This document shows positions 15,164-23,280 of a stretch of 64,000 bases of DNA, in pieces (within the stretch, counting starts at the first letter, position 1; every line of letters starts with the position of its first letter). Below the pieces are notes generated by a model that saw only the letters and a program-made list of their open reading frames with translations, was not told the DNA's origin and did not search any database. The translations under genes were made by a program, and so were the position numbers. The stretch is taken from contig OY970245.1 of NCBI GenBank assembly GCA_963715455.1, forward strand, positions 2,294,001 to 2,358,000. Direction: 5' to 3'. The DNA is from VRUE01 sp963715455 (GTDB lineage Bacteria > Actinomycetota > Thermoleophilia > Solirubrobacterales > 70-9).

Positions 15164-18100
15164 CGGCGTCCTCCTCTGTCGCGCTTGGCTCGCGCTTTGC
15201 GCTGCTTGTTCTTCTTACTCTTCTTCTTGGCTTTGGCACTCTTCTTCTTGGCCTTCTTCGCCTTCTTGGCAACCGGCTTGGGGTTGCCGGGGCCCTGATA
15301 GCCCTGACTGGCGTAGGAAGGCTCAGCCGGTGGGCTGATCGGCGCCTGGCAGGCTTCGCCCTCGCACTCCGCCGCTGGCGCTGGTGGCTGGGGATAGCCG
15401 CCGTTCACCCTGGCGTCATAGACGTCGATCTGGCCGATGTCCTGGGGCAGGAGGCCCGTCTCGGTGAAGAAGAAGACGTCTTTCCCGTCGGTCGAGGCGT
15501 CGATGAATTCGGCCTTTGCCGGTCCCTTGCCGTCGGAGATCAGGCTGACGCAGCCGCCGTGGGCGGGGTTGAAGCCCGGAGCGCTGTCAGTGCATTCGCC
15601 GGTGCCCTCGGCCTCCCACTGGTAGACGTCCTGGCGGCTGTTGGTGTCGGTGAGGACGAGGCGGTTGAGGCTGTTGAAGTAGGCCCGCTTGCCGTCGTCG
15701 GATAGCACCCGCGGGGCGTGCAACTGCATTTCCCAGCCGGGGATGCTCGAGGCGTAGAGGTAACCCGTTTTTTCGTTGAGTGAGATTTCGAGCTCCGCCG
15801 CCTGCGGGCGCGCCCCGGTCGGCAGGCAGGAGACACAGGTCAGCTCCTCGGCCTCGGCGTCATAGCGGAAGACCTCGGCGGCGGCTTGGCCGCTCTCGCG
15901 ATCGAGGTTCTCGGCGCCGGTCAGTGCCCCCCTGGTCATGAAGAGCGCCGTCGCCCCGTCTGGCGTTACCCGCGAGAGGCGTTCCAAGGGGTTCAGCGCA
16001 GCCAGGCGGTTTTTTGGCGCGGTGCTGTCCCCGGGCACTTCCTGACTTGGCAGGGTGGCGATGAACCGTGGTTCCCCGCCGTCTTCGTGCAGGTAGAGGT
16101 TGGGTTGGCCCGCTGTCGCCCCTGCGGCCAGGGCGCTGGTCGAGGTGAAGTAGATCCGCGCGAGATCCTCGCTGGCGCCCATCACGCCCTGCACACCGCT
16201 GGCTACGAGCGTCGTCGAGGTGCGCGTGGGCTCGTCGAAGCGGCGCAGTTTGCCCGCTTCGGTGAAGAGAGCCCCTTTGCCGTCGGGGGTTGCGGTCCAA
16301 AAGGCGGCTGCGTCGGCGCCCGAGACGGCGACGGTTTCGCCGGCTTCGATCCGCACATACAGCTTGTCGCTGGGGTCCTCGCTCCAGTAGATCAGCCGCC
16401 CATCGTCGGAGACCGCCCCGGCGACGTTGTCGCCGCGGTTGTCTTGAAAGACGCCGCTGTAGGAGCCTGTTGTGGAGCTCTCGGTGGAGGCGCTGCCGTT
16501 GGGCCTGACGCTGACCAGGCGCAGCTGCCCTTCGAAGGACTCATAGAGCTGCTTGATCGTGGTGCTCGCCACCGCGTTGGGGGTGAGCTTGTCTTGCACG
16601 GTGAAGACGGCGTGCTTGCCATCGGCGGAGATACCCCGCAGCCCGGGGACGAAGGAGTCGGCTTTGAGCACCGGCGGAGGGACCGTGGTCAGCGCTTCGT
16701 AGGCGCCATCGAGGTTGTCGCGGCGATAGAGGTTGGCGAAGCCCGGCACCGAGCCTCCAGCCAGCGAGAAATCGGAGTCCTGCAGCACCCAGCCGCTTGA
16801 GAGGTCCTCCGAGAAGGCCTTGTATTGGGCGTCGAGGCTGTCGAAGATGGTGAGCAGCGAGCCCGCGTCGCGCGGCGGTGAGATGCCGGTGGTCGACCAG
16901 CCCTGCGCTCCTCGTGTCGAGAGGTACTGGGATGAGTAGGAGCCAGACGGCGAATCGCCGAAGGCGGCGGTGGCCGAGTAGGTGATCTTCTCGCCCGAGG
17001 CGGAGCCCTGGTCGAGGCGAGCCGACTTGCTGTTCGAGGAGATGAAGACGGAGATGTCGGCGCCCAGCTTGTCGACCGGGGAGACCATCTCATAGGCACG
17101 GCAGTCGGCCAGCGCCGCCGAGGGTCCGGTCCGCAAGGCCTGGTTGGGACAAGCTGAGCTGACCTGCTTGGGCAGGACGAAGGTGGTGAAGGTGCGGTCA
17201 GGGCCGAAGACCGGGTCCTCGTCGCCCGAGCTCTCGGCCCGGAAGCGGTAGTGGTAGGTGGTGCCCGGCTCAAGGCCGGAGAGGACGACGCCGTCGCTGG
17301 TCACGTCTTTGTTGACCACGCCGGCACCGAGCTGGCGCTCGGGCAGCGCTTGGCAGCCGCCACCGGTGCAGTCCTCCGTGCCGTATTCGAGCTGGTAGGC
17401 AGTGTCGCTCCAGAAGTTGGGGTTGATCTCGGCCTTCAGCACCGCCGACTCGCTGCCTACCGCGCTGGCGAACTGGGCGTTTACCTCGGGTGGGGCAGGC
17501 GGCGGCGGCCACTTGTCGGGTGGGGTGCCGCGGACCTCGACGAAACCAACTTTGAACAGCTCGGCGTGCACCACATAGAGGTCGGCTTCTCCGCTGGCCG
17601 TCACCACGTTCGTAGTCGCCGCGGACAGGTGTACGTTTCCTACGGAATTGCCGGTAGAGGGGCAGCAGCTTTCGATTTCCTCGCCGAGGCTGTCGATCTC
17701 CAGCAGGTGGGGGTTGTATTCGGGGAATGAGTTGCCGTTCGGTGACGGGTCGTCGGTGAGGTAGACCGTCCCGCCCGGCGCCGGCGCGATCGCTTCCACG
17801 GCGGTGGCCGGTAGCGGGTAGACCACCGCGCCCGTGTTCTCGTTCAGGCGGTAGGAATCGGCCGCTTCTCCTATCCAGCTGTAGCTGAAGTAGACGTCGC
17901 CGCTTTCGGGATCGAGCGCCAGAGCGCCCGGGGGGCCCGGCTCGGGCAGCGGCAGCGAGCTCAGGTAGTTGCCGTCCTCGTCGAACTTCTGGATGCGGTC
18001 CTGGTCGCCGACGTAGACGGTGCCGTCGGGGGCGATGTCGAGGTAGTCGCGGAAGGTCCGGGAGACGAAATCGATTGAGAACTCGCTTGGGCCGGTCCCT

Positions 18101-18714
18101 TCGATGCCTGCCCCGCATTCATCGCCGCCGGTGATGTCTGCGGCGGTGCAGACGTCGGCGCCGCTGGTCTTGTTGACTTCGCCGCCGAACATGCGCAGGA
18201 AGGCGCCGGCCTGGTTGAAGACCTGGATGCGGGAGTTGTTGCGTTCGAAGACGTAGACCTCGCTGTTGGGGCCAACCGCAATTCCGTTCGGCACCTGCAG
18301 CTGGCTTGCTTTGTCGCCGCCGGTCCCTGCCTGGCAGAGCGATGCTTCAGGCTCTGAGACCGGCTCCGGCGGCCCACAGGTCTGCGCTTCTGGGGAGCCA
18401 TCGGCGACGCCCCAGCCCCAGGACTTGACGAACTCCCCCCAGGCGGTGAACTCGCTGATGCGATTGTTGTGCCGATCGGAGACGAAGAGGTGACCGCTGT
18501 CGGGATCGGCGGCGATCCCACCGCCTTCGAACCTGAACTGCCCCGCCCCGCTGCCGTACTCGCCGAAGCGGGTCAGTTCGGGGCCGATCTCGGCTTGCGC
18601 GGGGGCCGGGTTGAAGGCCAGGGCGCTCACCGCCACGATCAATGCGATCGGAGCGGTGAGCGCATTGCGCACCCGGTGGTGGATGGACGTCATCGCTGAC
18701 TTTCCGCTGGTCAT
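15160..18714 (-). CDS. Exported NHL/TolB-type beta-propeller protein with fibronectin III-like domain
   Basis: 1184 residues. Signal peptide about 1-41 (cleavage after PAQA; M8 is an alternative start). NHL repeats follow (GIAADPDSGHLFVSDRHNNR, GIAVGPNSEVYVFERNNSR, IAPDGTVYVGDQDRIQKF), then a fibronectin III-like domain around residues 405-515 (GLEPGTTYHYRFRAES). A long TolB/WD40-like propeller comes next (ISADGKHAVFTVQDKL, AVSDDGRLIYWSEDP, VTPDGATALFMTRG). The C-terminal 40 residues are almost all Lys, Ala and Arg. Propellers of this kind bind proteins or sugars. It shares the operon with four other exported proteins. Confidence 0.82.
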   Translation of the reverse strand: MTSGKSAMTSIHHRVRNALTAPIALIVAVSALAFNPAPAQAEIGPELTRFGEYGSGAGQFRFEGGGIAADPDSGHLFVSDRHNNRISEFTAWGEFVKSWGWGVADGSPEAQTCGPPEPVSEPEASLCQAGTGGDKASQLQVPNGIAVGPNSEVYVFERNNSRIQVFNQAGAFLRMFGGEVNKTSGADVCTAADITGGDECGAGIEGTGPSEFSIDFVSRTFRDYLDIAPDGTVYVGDQDRIQKFDEDGNYLSSLPLPEPGPPGALALDPESGDVYFSYSWIGEAADSYRLNENTGAVVYPLPATAVEAIAPAPGGTVYLTDDPSPNGNSFPEYNPHLLEIDSLGEEIESCCPSTGNSVGNVHLSAATTNVVTASGEADLYVVHAELFKVGFVEVRGTPPDKWPPPPAPPEVNAQFASAVGSESAVLKAEINPNFWSDTAYQLEYGTEDCTGGGCQALPERQLGAGVVNKDVTSDGVVLSGLEPGTTYHYRFRAESSGDEDPVFGPDRTFTTFVLPKQVSSACPNQALRTGPSAALADCRAYEMVSPVDKLGADISVFISSNSKSARLDQGSASGEKITYSATAAFGDSPSGSYSSQYLSTRGAQGWSTTGISPPRDAGSLLTIFDSLDAQYKAFSEDLSSGWVLQDSDFSLAGGSVPGFANLYRRDNLDGAYEALTTVPPPVLKADSFVPGLRGISADGKHAVFTVQDKLTPNAVASTTIKQLYESFEGQLRLVSVRPNGSASTESSTTGSYSGVFQDNRGDNVAGAVSDDGRLIYWSEDPSDKLYVRIEAGETVAVSGADAAAFWTATPDGKGALFTEAGKLRRFDEPTRTSTTLVASGVQGVMGASEDLARIYFTSTSALAAGATAGQPNLYLHEDGGEPRFIATLPSQEVPGDSTAPKNRLAALNPLERLSRVTPDGATALFMTRGALTGAENLDRESGQAAAEVFRYDAEAEELTCVSCLPTGARPQAAELEISLNEKTGYLYASSIPGWEMQLHAPRVLSDDGKRAYFNSLNRLVLTDTNSRQDVYQWEAEGTGECTDSAPGFNPAHGGCVSLISDGKGPAKAEFIDASTDGKDVFFFTETGLLPQDIGQIDVYDARVNGGYPQPPAPAAECEGEACQAPISPPAEPSYASQGYQGPGNPKPVAKKAKKAKKKSAKAKKKSKKNKQRKARAKRDRGGRR

Positions 18715-18732
18715 CTCGAGCGCGCCCAGGCC

Positions 18733-19548
18733 CTATTCGGCTGCTGTTACGGCCCAGGTGCCGTACCAGATGCAAGAACCGCTTCCGCAAAAGATCGACA
18801 TGATCGTCCCGCTGGCTTCGATCCCTTCTGTAAAGGAAATGCTGCTGGGCAAAAAGAAGAAGACTTTTTTCCCTGCCACTTCGGTCGCCCCCCCGGTTTC
18901 AAGGCCTTTGTACACGCAGAGGTGACCAGGTTCGGCAGTCGGTTCGCCGGCGACGACGCCGGGGCAATCGGCGGTCGGCGTCGTGACGTAGTGGGCCACC
19001 GGAACCGGATCCACTGGCAGGGTGAAGGAAATCGGCGAGACGACCTGTTGTCCATTGGCAAACGCCCGCAACGACCAGGTACCAGTCTCAGTCTCCCCTT
19101 CCGGCAGGACACCTCCGACGGTCCAGGGCTCGCCGTCTTTGCCGTCTGCGCCGTTGCAGGCGTAGGTCGGGCCGCTGGACGAGACGAATTTGGAGCCGCC
19201 GACACCGGCGCATTTGCTGCCGTCGATGATGCCGGGGAATTCTTGGCTGGTGACGCTCACGCCGTTGGCACCAGTAGTGCCGGCCGGCCCGGTAGCGCCA
19301 GCTGCGCCGTTTGAGCCATTGGCGCCGGCATCGCCCTTGGCGCCCGCCGGACCTGCTGGTCCAGTCGGACCAGCAGGTCCGGTCGCGCCTTTGGGCCCCC
19401 TTGGGCCTTTTTTGGCTTTGGCCGAGGCGGTCGCGCCGCCGTCGGAAGAGTCGTTGGCGGCGTAGGCGCCGCCGAGCATTGCGAAGACCAAAGCGACAAC
19501 CGAGATCACTCCCGGGATGCCGAAGCGGTTGCGTAGTGGCGAGAGCAT
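18733..19548 (-). CDS. Collagen-like exported protein, first gene of the surface operon
   Basis: 271 residues. An N-terminal signal or anchor (about 12-30, VISVVALVFAMLGGAYA) precedes roughly 16 Gly-x-y triplets (about residues 48-97: GPRGPKGATGPAGPTGPAG and onward), then a C-terminal Cys-containing domain with FPGIIDGSKCAGVGG and a predicted beta sandwich. Bacterial collagen-like proteins trimerise and form surface stalks. RBS AAGGAG lies about 10 bases before the ATG. The leader from the upstream promoter is about 135 nt. The next gene starts 18 bp downstream. Confidence 0.85.
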   Translation of the reverse strand: MLSPLRNRFGIPGVISVVALVFAMLGGAYAANDSSDGGATASAKAKKGPRGPKGATGPAGPTGPAGPAGAKGDAGANGSNGAAGATGPAGTTGANGVSVTSQEFPGIIDGSKCAGVGGSKFVSSSGPTYACNGADGKDGEPWTVGGVLPEGETETGTWSLRAFANGQQVVSPISFTLPVDPVPVAHYVTTPTADCPGVVAGEPTAEPGHLCVYKGLETGGATEVAGKKVFFFLPSSISFTEGIEASGTIMSIFCGSGSCIWYGTWAVTAAE

Positions 19549-19690
19549 CGAAATCTCTTCTCCTTGTCCCGTGAGCCCCTCTGCCCACCGCTTCCCTTTG
19601 CGGCTTCCTCGAGGCTCGGTTGTCCCTGTGGTGCTGCTATGTCCCAGTAGATCGGAAATACGGATATCCGTGTTTCTTGATCTGGTCGCC

Positions 19691-19720
19691 AGATTAGACG
19701 ATCACGTTTCTGGTTGTCAA
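19691..19720 (-). promoter_or_regulatory. Sigma-70-type promoter of the surface-protein operon
   Basis: Read on the minus strand, a perfect TTGACA (19720-19715) is followed after 18 bases by TAATCT (19696-19691). This predicts transcription starting near 19684 and a leader of about 135 nt before the collagen-like gene. The leader contains a small palindrome (CGGATATCCG). It also lies in the divergent gap with the glycosyltransferase at 19774. Confidence 0.62.
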
Positions 19721-19773
19721 GGACAATTTTGTTTCTCGACACAGATGCGTGTGGCGGTCAGGCGACATCCCGC

Positions 19774-20754
19774 ATGGGCATTAGCCTTCCGGCGGTGCGG
19801 GTGCTGGTCGTCAACAACTTCACGCCGGATGCCGAGGCGCCCCAGCGGGGACGCTGGGTGCGGGACCAGGTCGAGGAGATGCGGCGCCTCGATATCGAAG
19901 TGGAGGTGTTCGAGTTCCCGCGCGGTCGCTCCGAGTACCGGCCCGCCGCCCGCCGCTTGCGTCTCCTGCTCGAGCAGGAGAGCTTCGACCTCGTCCACGC
20001 CCACTACGGCCTGGCCGGCTGGGTCGCACGCCGTGCCGGGGCCAAGCCGCTCGTCGTCAGCTTCCACGGCACCGACGTGCGTCACTGGCTGGTCGGCGCC
20101 ATGTCGCGGCGCCTTGCCTGGCGGGCGGACCTCGTGGCCGGCGTCTCGCGGGCGCTCTTCGGGCCTGAGGACGGCCGCCCCGGCCTCCCTCCCGTACCCG
20201 GCTCCGCGGTTCTCCCTTGCGGCCCCGACGTGCGTCGCTTTAACCCTCTACCTAAGGTTGAGAGTCGCGAGAAGCTCGGGCTCGAGTCGGATGGGCACTA
20301 TCTGCTCTTCCCAGCAAACCCGGGGCGACCCGAGAAGCGCCACGATCGCGCCGCCGAGCTCGCCGCCGCCTGCAACGCGCAGCTGCTCACCGGCGGCGCG
20401 ATCGACCCCGACCAGATGCCGCTCTGGGTCAACGCAGCCAACGCCGTCCTCGTCACCTCCGACTACGAGGGCTTCGGCATGGTCGCCATCGAGGCCCTTG
20501 CCTGCGACATCCCCGTGCTCTCCACCCCGGTCGGCATCTCCCCCTTCGCGCTCAAAGGCATCCGGGGCACGCTCTGCACCCCCTTCGACCTCGATACCTG
20601 GGCCACAGCCGCCCGCCCCCTGCTCGACTCACCCGACCCCCGCGTAGCCGGCGCCACCCGCGCCGCCTCACTCTCTGCCACCCGCATGGCAGAACGAACG
20701 ATCGTCGCCTATCGCGACGTGCTCGCGTCGTCGCAGCGGAGTGCTACCGCTTAG
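19774..20754 (+). CDS. GT4-family glycosyltransferase
   Basis: 326 residues from the ATG at 19774; a GTG at 19795 (VRVLVVNNFTP) is an equally plausible start. The N-terminal Rossmann half has VVNNFTPDAEAPQRGRWVRD, LVHAHYGLAGWVARR and VVSFHGTDVRHW. The C-terminal half has LLFPANPGRPEKRHDRA, NAVLVTSDYEGFGMVAIEAL and PVLSTPVG, the typical nucleotide-sugar E-x7-E region. It should transfer a sugar from a nucleotide donor to a surface glycan or lipid. It is transcribed away from the surface-protein operon. Confidence 0.85.
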   Translation: MGISLPAVRVLVVNNFTPDAEAPQRGRWVRDQVEEMRRLDIEVEVFEFPRGRSEYRPAARRLRLLLEQESFDLVHAHYGLAGWVARRAGAKPLVVSFHGTDVRHWLVGAMSRRLAWRADLVAGVSRALFGPEDGRPGLPPVPGSAVLPCGPDVRRFNPLPKVESREKLGLESDGHYLLFPANPGRPEKRHDRAAELAAACNAQLLTGGAIDPDQMPLWVNAANAVLVTSDYEGFGMVAIEALACDIPVLSTPVGISPFALKGIRGTLCTPFDLDTWATAARPLLDSPDPRVAGATRAASLSATRMAERTIVAYRDVLASSQRSATA

Positions 20755-20971
20755 AGGCCCGCGACCTGGGCGCCCTGTCGTGCCTACGCCTCCGCGGCAA
20801 CTCCGGCACAGGGTCCATAAATGCTCCGAGGGCGCCGCCGCACACGACTGCATTGACCGCCATGGCCATCCAGACGATTTCTTGACTTGCGCCCAACCCC
20901 TTGAGTAGTGGCACCAGCACTACGACAGCTATGAACGGGGCGGCGAGCAAGATGATGTTGCGGCGACTCAT
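20744..20971 (-). CDS. Small two-helix membrane protein
   Basis: 75 residues: two hydrophobic helices (about 6-24 IILLAAPFIAVVVLVPLL and 31-51 IVWMAMAVNAVVCGGALG) and a basic cytoplasmic tail (RRRRHDRAPRSRASKR). The 3' end overlaps the glycosyltransferase end by 11 bp in convergent orientation. No family recognised. It lies 14 bp after another small membrane gene on the same strand, and the two are probably co-transcribed. Confidence 0.55.
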   Translation of the reverse strand: MSRRNIILLAAPFIAVVVLVPLLKGLGASQEIVWMAMAVNAVVCGGALGAFMDPVPELPRRRRHDRAPRSRASKR

Positions 20972-20985
20972 GGAGCAATTGTAGC

Positions 20986-21216
20986 TCAGACAAAAACATT
21001 CATAGCTATCGTGGCAAAGCCAAGGCCGGCGCCGACGAAAAATCCAATCCCGGTCACCCGCTCGATCTTTCGCGGTGGGAGACCGGCAAGGATGGCGCCG
21101 TAGTGAGCAGCACCCGCGAGCAGGCCCGTGAGGCCAACGAGGTTCGCAATGCCTCCGGAGATGAAGTCAGCCAGCAGGCCAGCTATCGCGGCAACGCCGG
21201 GCAAGAACCAGAGCAT
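20986..21216 (-). CDS. Small three-helix membrane protein
   Basis: 76 residues from the ATG at 21216 (MLWFLPGVAAIAGLLADFIS). Three hydrophobic stretches are visible (about 2-16, 22-42 and 52-73). The longer upstream reading is Ser/Ala-rich antisense of the coiled-coil gene and is rejected. It is divergent from the gene at 21335. Function unknown. Confidence 0.6.
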   Translation of the reverse strand: MLWFLPGVAAIAGLLADFISGGIANLVGLTGLLAGAAHYGAILAGLPPRKIERVTGIGFFVGAGLGFATIAMNVFV

Positions 21217-21334
21217 GCCTCGACCGTATGAATCGAATCCGCGTGCGTGGTACGCACTCTGTGGCGTGAATGCGACGAAAGGCTCGGGTCCCCAGCTCGT
21301 ACGTCCTCGCCGCCTCGTAATAGATTGAGCGCTG

Positions 21335-21775
21335 ATGGGTGACGCAACAAGCAAGCCGAGCGGCGAAGAGCTGAGCGCCCAGGTCGAGATGGCCAAGAAG
21401 CGTCTCGAGGAGGCGGCAGCCGCGGCGAGCACCGCCGAGAAGCGGGTCGCTGAGGAGATCGAGAAGCTGGAGACCGACCTCGAGCAGGAGAAGGCGCGCG
21501 CCTCGCAGGCGCTGGAGGAGCTGCGCCTCGCCCACGCCGAGGAGTTGAAGCGCGAGCGCGAGGCCAAGGAGCAGGTGCTCGCCGAGGCTGAGGGACGGCT
21601 AGCCGAGATCGAAGCGCAGACCTCGGAGGCCGAGAAGCGCATTGCCGCGGCCGAGAAACGCTCCGCAGACGCGGAGAGTGCGGTCGCCGACGAGCGCGCC
21701 CGTGCTCGCGAGGCGGCTGCCGCCTGGCTGCGTGGTCAGATCAACGAGATCCGCCGAGAGGCAGGGCAGCGATAG
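21335..21775 (+). CDS. Coiled-coil protein upstream of nadB
   Basis: 146 residues, almost entirely one long heptad-repeat coiled coil (about 12-130) rich in Glu, Ala, Lys and Arg, closing with AAAWLRGQINEIRREAGQR. There is no signal or membrane segment. Such proteins are cytoplasmic scaffolds or DivIVA/GrpE-like helices; none is specifically recognised. Its TAG (21773-21775) falls where nadB must begin, so the two are coupled. Confidence 0.7.
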   Translation: MGDATSKPSGEELSAQVEMAKKRLEEAAAAASTAEKRVAEEIEKLETDLEQEKARASQALEELRLAHAEELKREREAKEQVLAEAEGRLAEIEAQTSEAEKRIAAAEKRSADAESAVADERARAREAAAAWLRGQINEIRREAGQR

Positions 21776-23214
21776 CACCCGACGCCTCGCCTGACGTCGC
21801 CGTCGTCGGCGGCGGCGCGGCCGGGCTGTGGACGGCGCTGCGGGCGGCGGAGGCCGGCGCGAGTGTCTGCGTCGTCTCGCGCACGCCGCTCTCGCAGAGC
21901 GCCAGCTACTGGGCGCAGGGCGGACTCGCCGCGGCGTTGGAGCCGGGCGACTCGCCTGCTCAGCACGCCGCCGACACGATCGCCGCCGGCCGCGGGCTCT
22001 GCCGCCCTTCGGCGGTACAGGTGCTGGTCGACGAGGCGCCCGCCGCGGTCGACGAGCTGCGCTCGCGCGGCGTCGCCTTCGACTTAGAGCCCGACGGCGA
22101 CCTGGCGCTCGGGCTCGAGGGTGGCCACACGCGGCGGCGCATCGTCCACTCCGGCGGCAGCGCCACGGGGCACGAGATCACCTCGAAGCTGGCCGAGATG
22201 GTCGCCGCCGAGCCGCGCATCGAGGTGCGCGAGCACACCTCGATGACGGCGTTGTGGAGCGATGGCGAGCGTTGCCATGGGCTGCTCACCGATGGGGACC
22301 GAATCGCCGCCGCGGCAACCGTGCTGGCAACCGGCGGCGCCGCGGCTCTGTGGCAGCGAACGAGCAATCCCTGGGGGGCGATCGGGGCCGGGCCGACGAT
22401 GGCCGCCGCGGCGGGCGCCGAGCTGGCCGACCTCGAGTTCTGCCAGTTCCACCCGACGGCTCTCTATCTCCCCGGCACCCGTTTCGACGGCACGCTGATC
22501 ACCGAGGCGGTGCGCGGCGAGGGCGCGACGCTGCTCGACGCAACCGGCCGCCGCTTCACCGACGAGCTGGCCCCGCGCGACGCGGTCACCGCCGCCGTCC
22601 TCGACCGGCTCGCGGCCGACGGCACCGAGGCGGTCGGGCTCGACCTGCGCGAGCTCAATCCGACCCGCTTCCCCAACGTCTTCGCGACGCTGCGCGAGGC
22701 GGGCCTCGATCCGAGCGCCGAGCCGATCCCGGTCGCCCCCGCCGCCCACTACACGATGGGCGGAGTGGCAGTCGACCTCGACGGGCGCTCCTCGCTGCCC
22801 GGCCTCTACGCGGTGGGTGAGTGCTCCTGCACCGGCTTGCACGGCGCCAACCGACTCGCCTCCAACTCGCTCAGCGAGTGCTTCGTCTTCGGCCGCCGCG
22901 CAGCCGCAGCGGCAGTCGAGGAGCCGGCGATGTCCGATCCACCCGAGCCCGGCCCCTGGCGCTTCGAGCCGCCCACCGAGGCGACCCGCAAGGCGGTCTG
23001 GGAGCTTGCCGGCCCGCTGCGCCGCCCCGAGCAGCTCGAGCAGCTGCTGGCCGACCCTTACCCACTCGCCGCCGCGATCGCCACCTGCGCCCTGCAGCGC
23101 CGCGAGTCCCGCGGCGGCCACCTGCGCCCCGACTTCCCCCACTTGGACCCTGACCTCGACGGCGTCCACCTCATCCATAGCCCGGCCGGCGACATCCGCC
23201 AAGAAACCTGGTGA
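21772..23214 (+). CDS. nadB: L-aspartate oxidase, start codon non-canonical or unclear
   Basis: The enzyme oxidises L-aspartate to iminoaspartate with FAD, the first step of de novo NAD synthesis. The FAD-binding GGGAAGLW sits just after DVAVVGGG, followed by SQSASYWAQGGLAAAL, HTRRRIVHSGGSATG, FCQFHPTALY and the C-terminal GECSCTGLHGANRLASNSL. The first ATG/GTG/TTG in frame is the TTG at 21937, which would remove the FAD site. The frame is open upstream with no standard start. The best guess is an ATA at 21772 overlapping the preceding TAG, behind GGCAGGG. nadA and nadC are not in the window. Confidence 0.87.
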   Translation: MAPDASPDVAVVGGGAAGLWTALRAAEAGASVCVVSRTPLSQSASYWAQGGLAAALEPGDSPAQHAADTIAAGRGLCRPSAVQVLVDEAPAAVDELRSRGVAFDLEPDGDLALGLEGGHTRRRIVHSGGSATGHEITSKLAEMVAAEPRIEVREHTSMTALWSDGERCHGLLTDGDRIAAAATVLATGGAAALWQRTSNPWGAIGAGPTMAAAAGAELADLEFCQFHPTALYLPGTRFDGTLITEAVRGEGATLLDATGRRFTDELAPRDAVTAAVLDRLAADGTEAVGLDLRELNPTRFPNVFATLREAGLDPSAEPIPVAPAAHYTMGGVAVDLDGRSSLPGLYAVGECSCTGLHGANRLASNSLSECFVFGRRAAAAAVEEPAMSDPPEPGPWRFEPPTEATRKAVWELAGPLRRPEQLEQLLADPYPLAAAIATCALQRRESRGGHLRPDFPHLDPDLDGVHLIHSPAGDIRQETW

Positions 23215-23222
23215 CTTTGTCT

Positions 23223-23245
23223 TTATTCGCCGTATCGGCGAATAA
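23223..23245. terminator. Perfect 10-bp palindrome between nadB and hyuA
   Basis: TTATTCGCCG, loop TAT, CGGCGAATAA. It follows the nadB stop by 8 bp and lies about 35 bp before hyuA. There is no T-tract after it, so it could be a terminator or a repressor site controlling hyuAB. The sequence alone does not decide. Confidence 0.5.
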
Positions 23246-23280
23246 GTGCGAACTCACCGCCGGCCGGTAGCGTCGGATCC

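Noticed and set aside
19300..19400. Short repeated GC-rich motifs that could suggest a repeat array
   Set aside because: They are the Gly-x-y codons of the collagen-like gene, not CRISPR or intergenic repeats.
19549..19684. 135-nt leader of the surface operon as a riboswitch
   Set aside because: Apart from a short palindrome, no conserved aptamer core could be matched.
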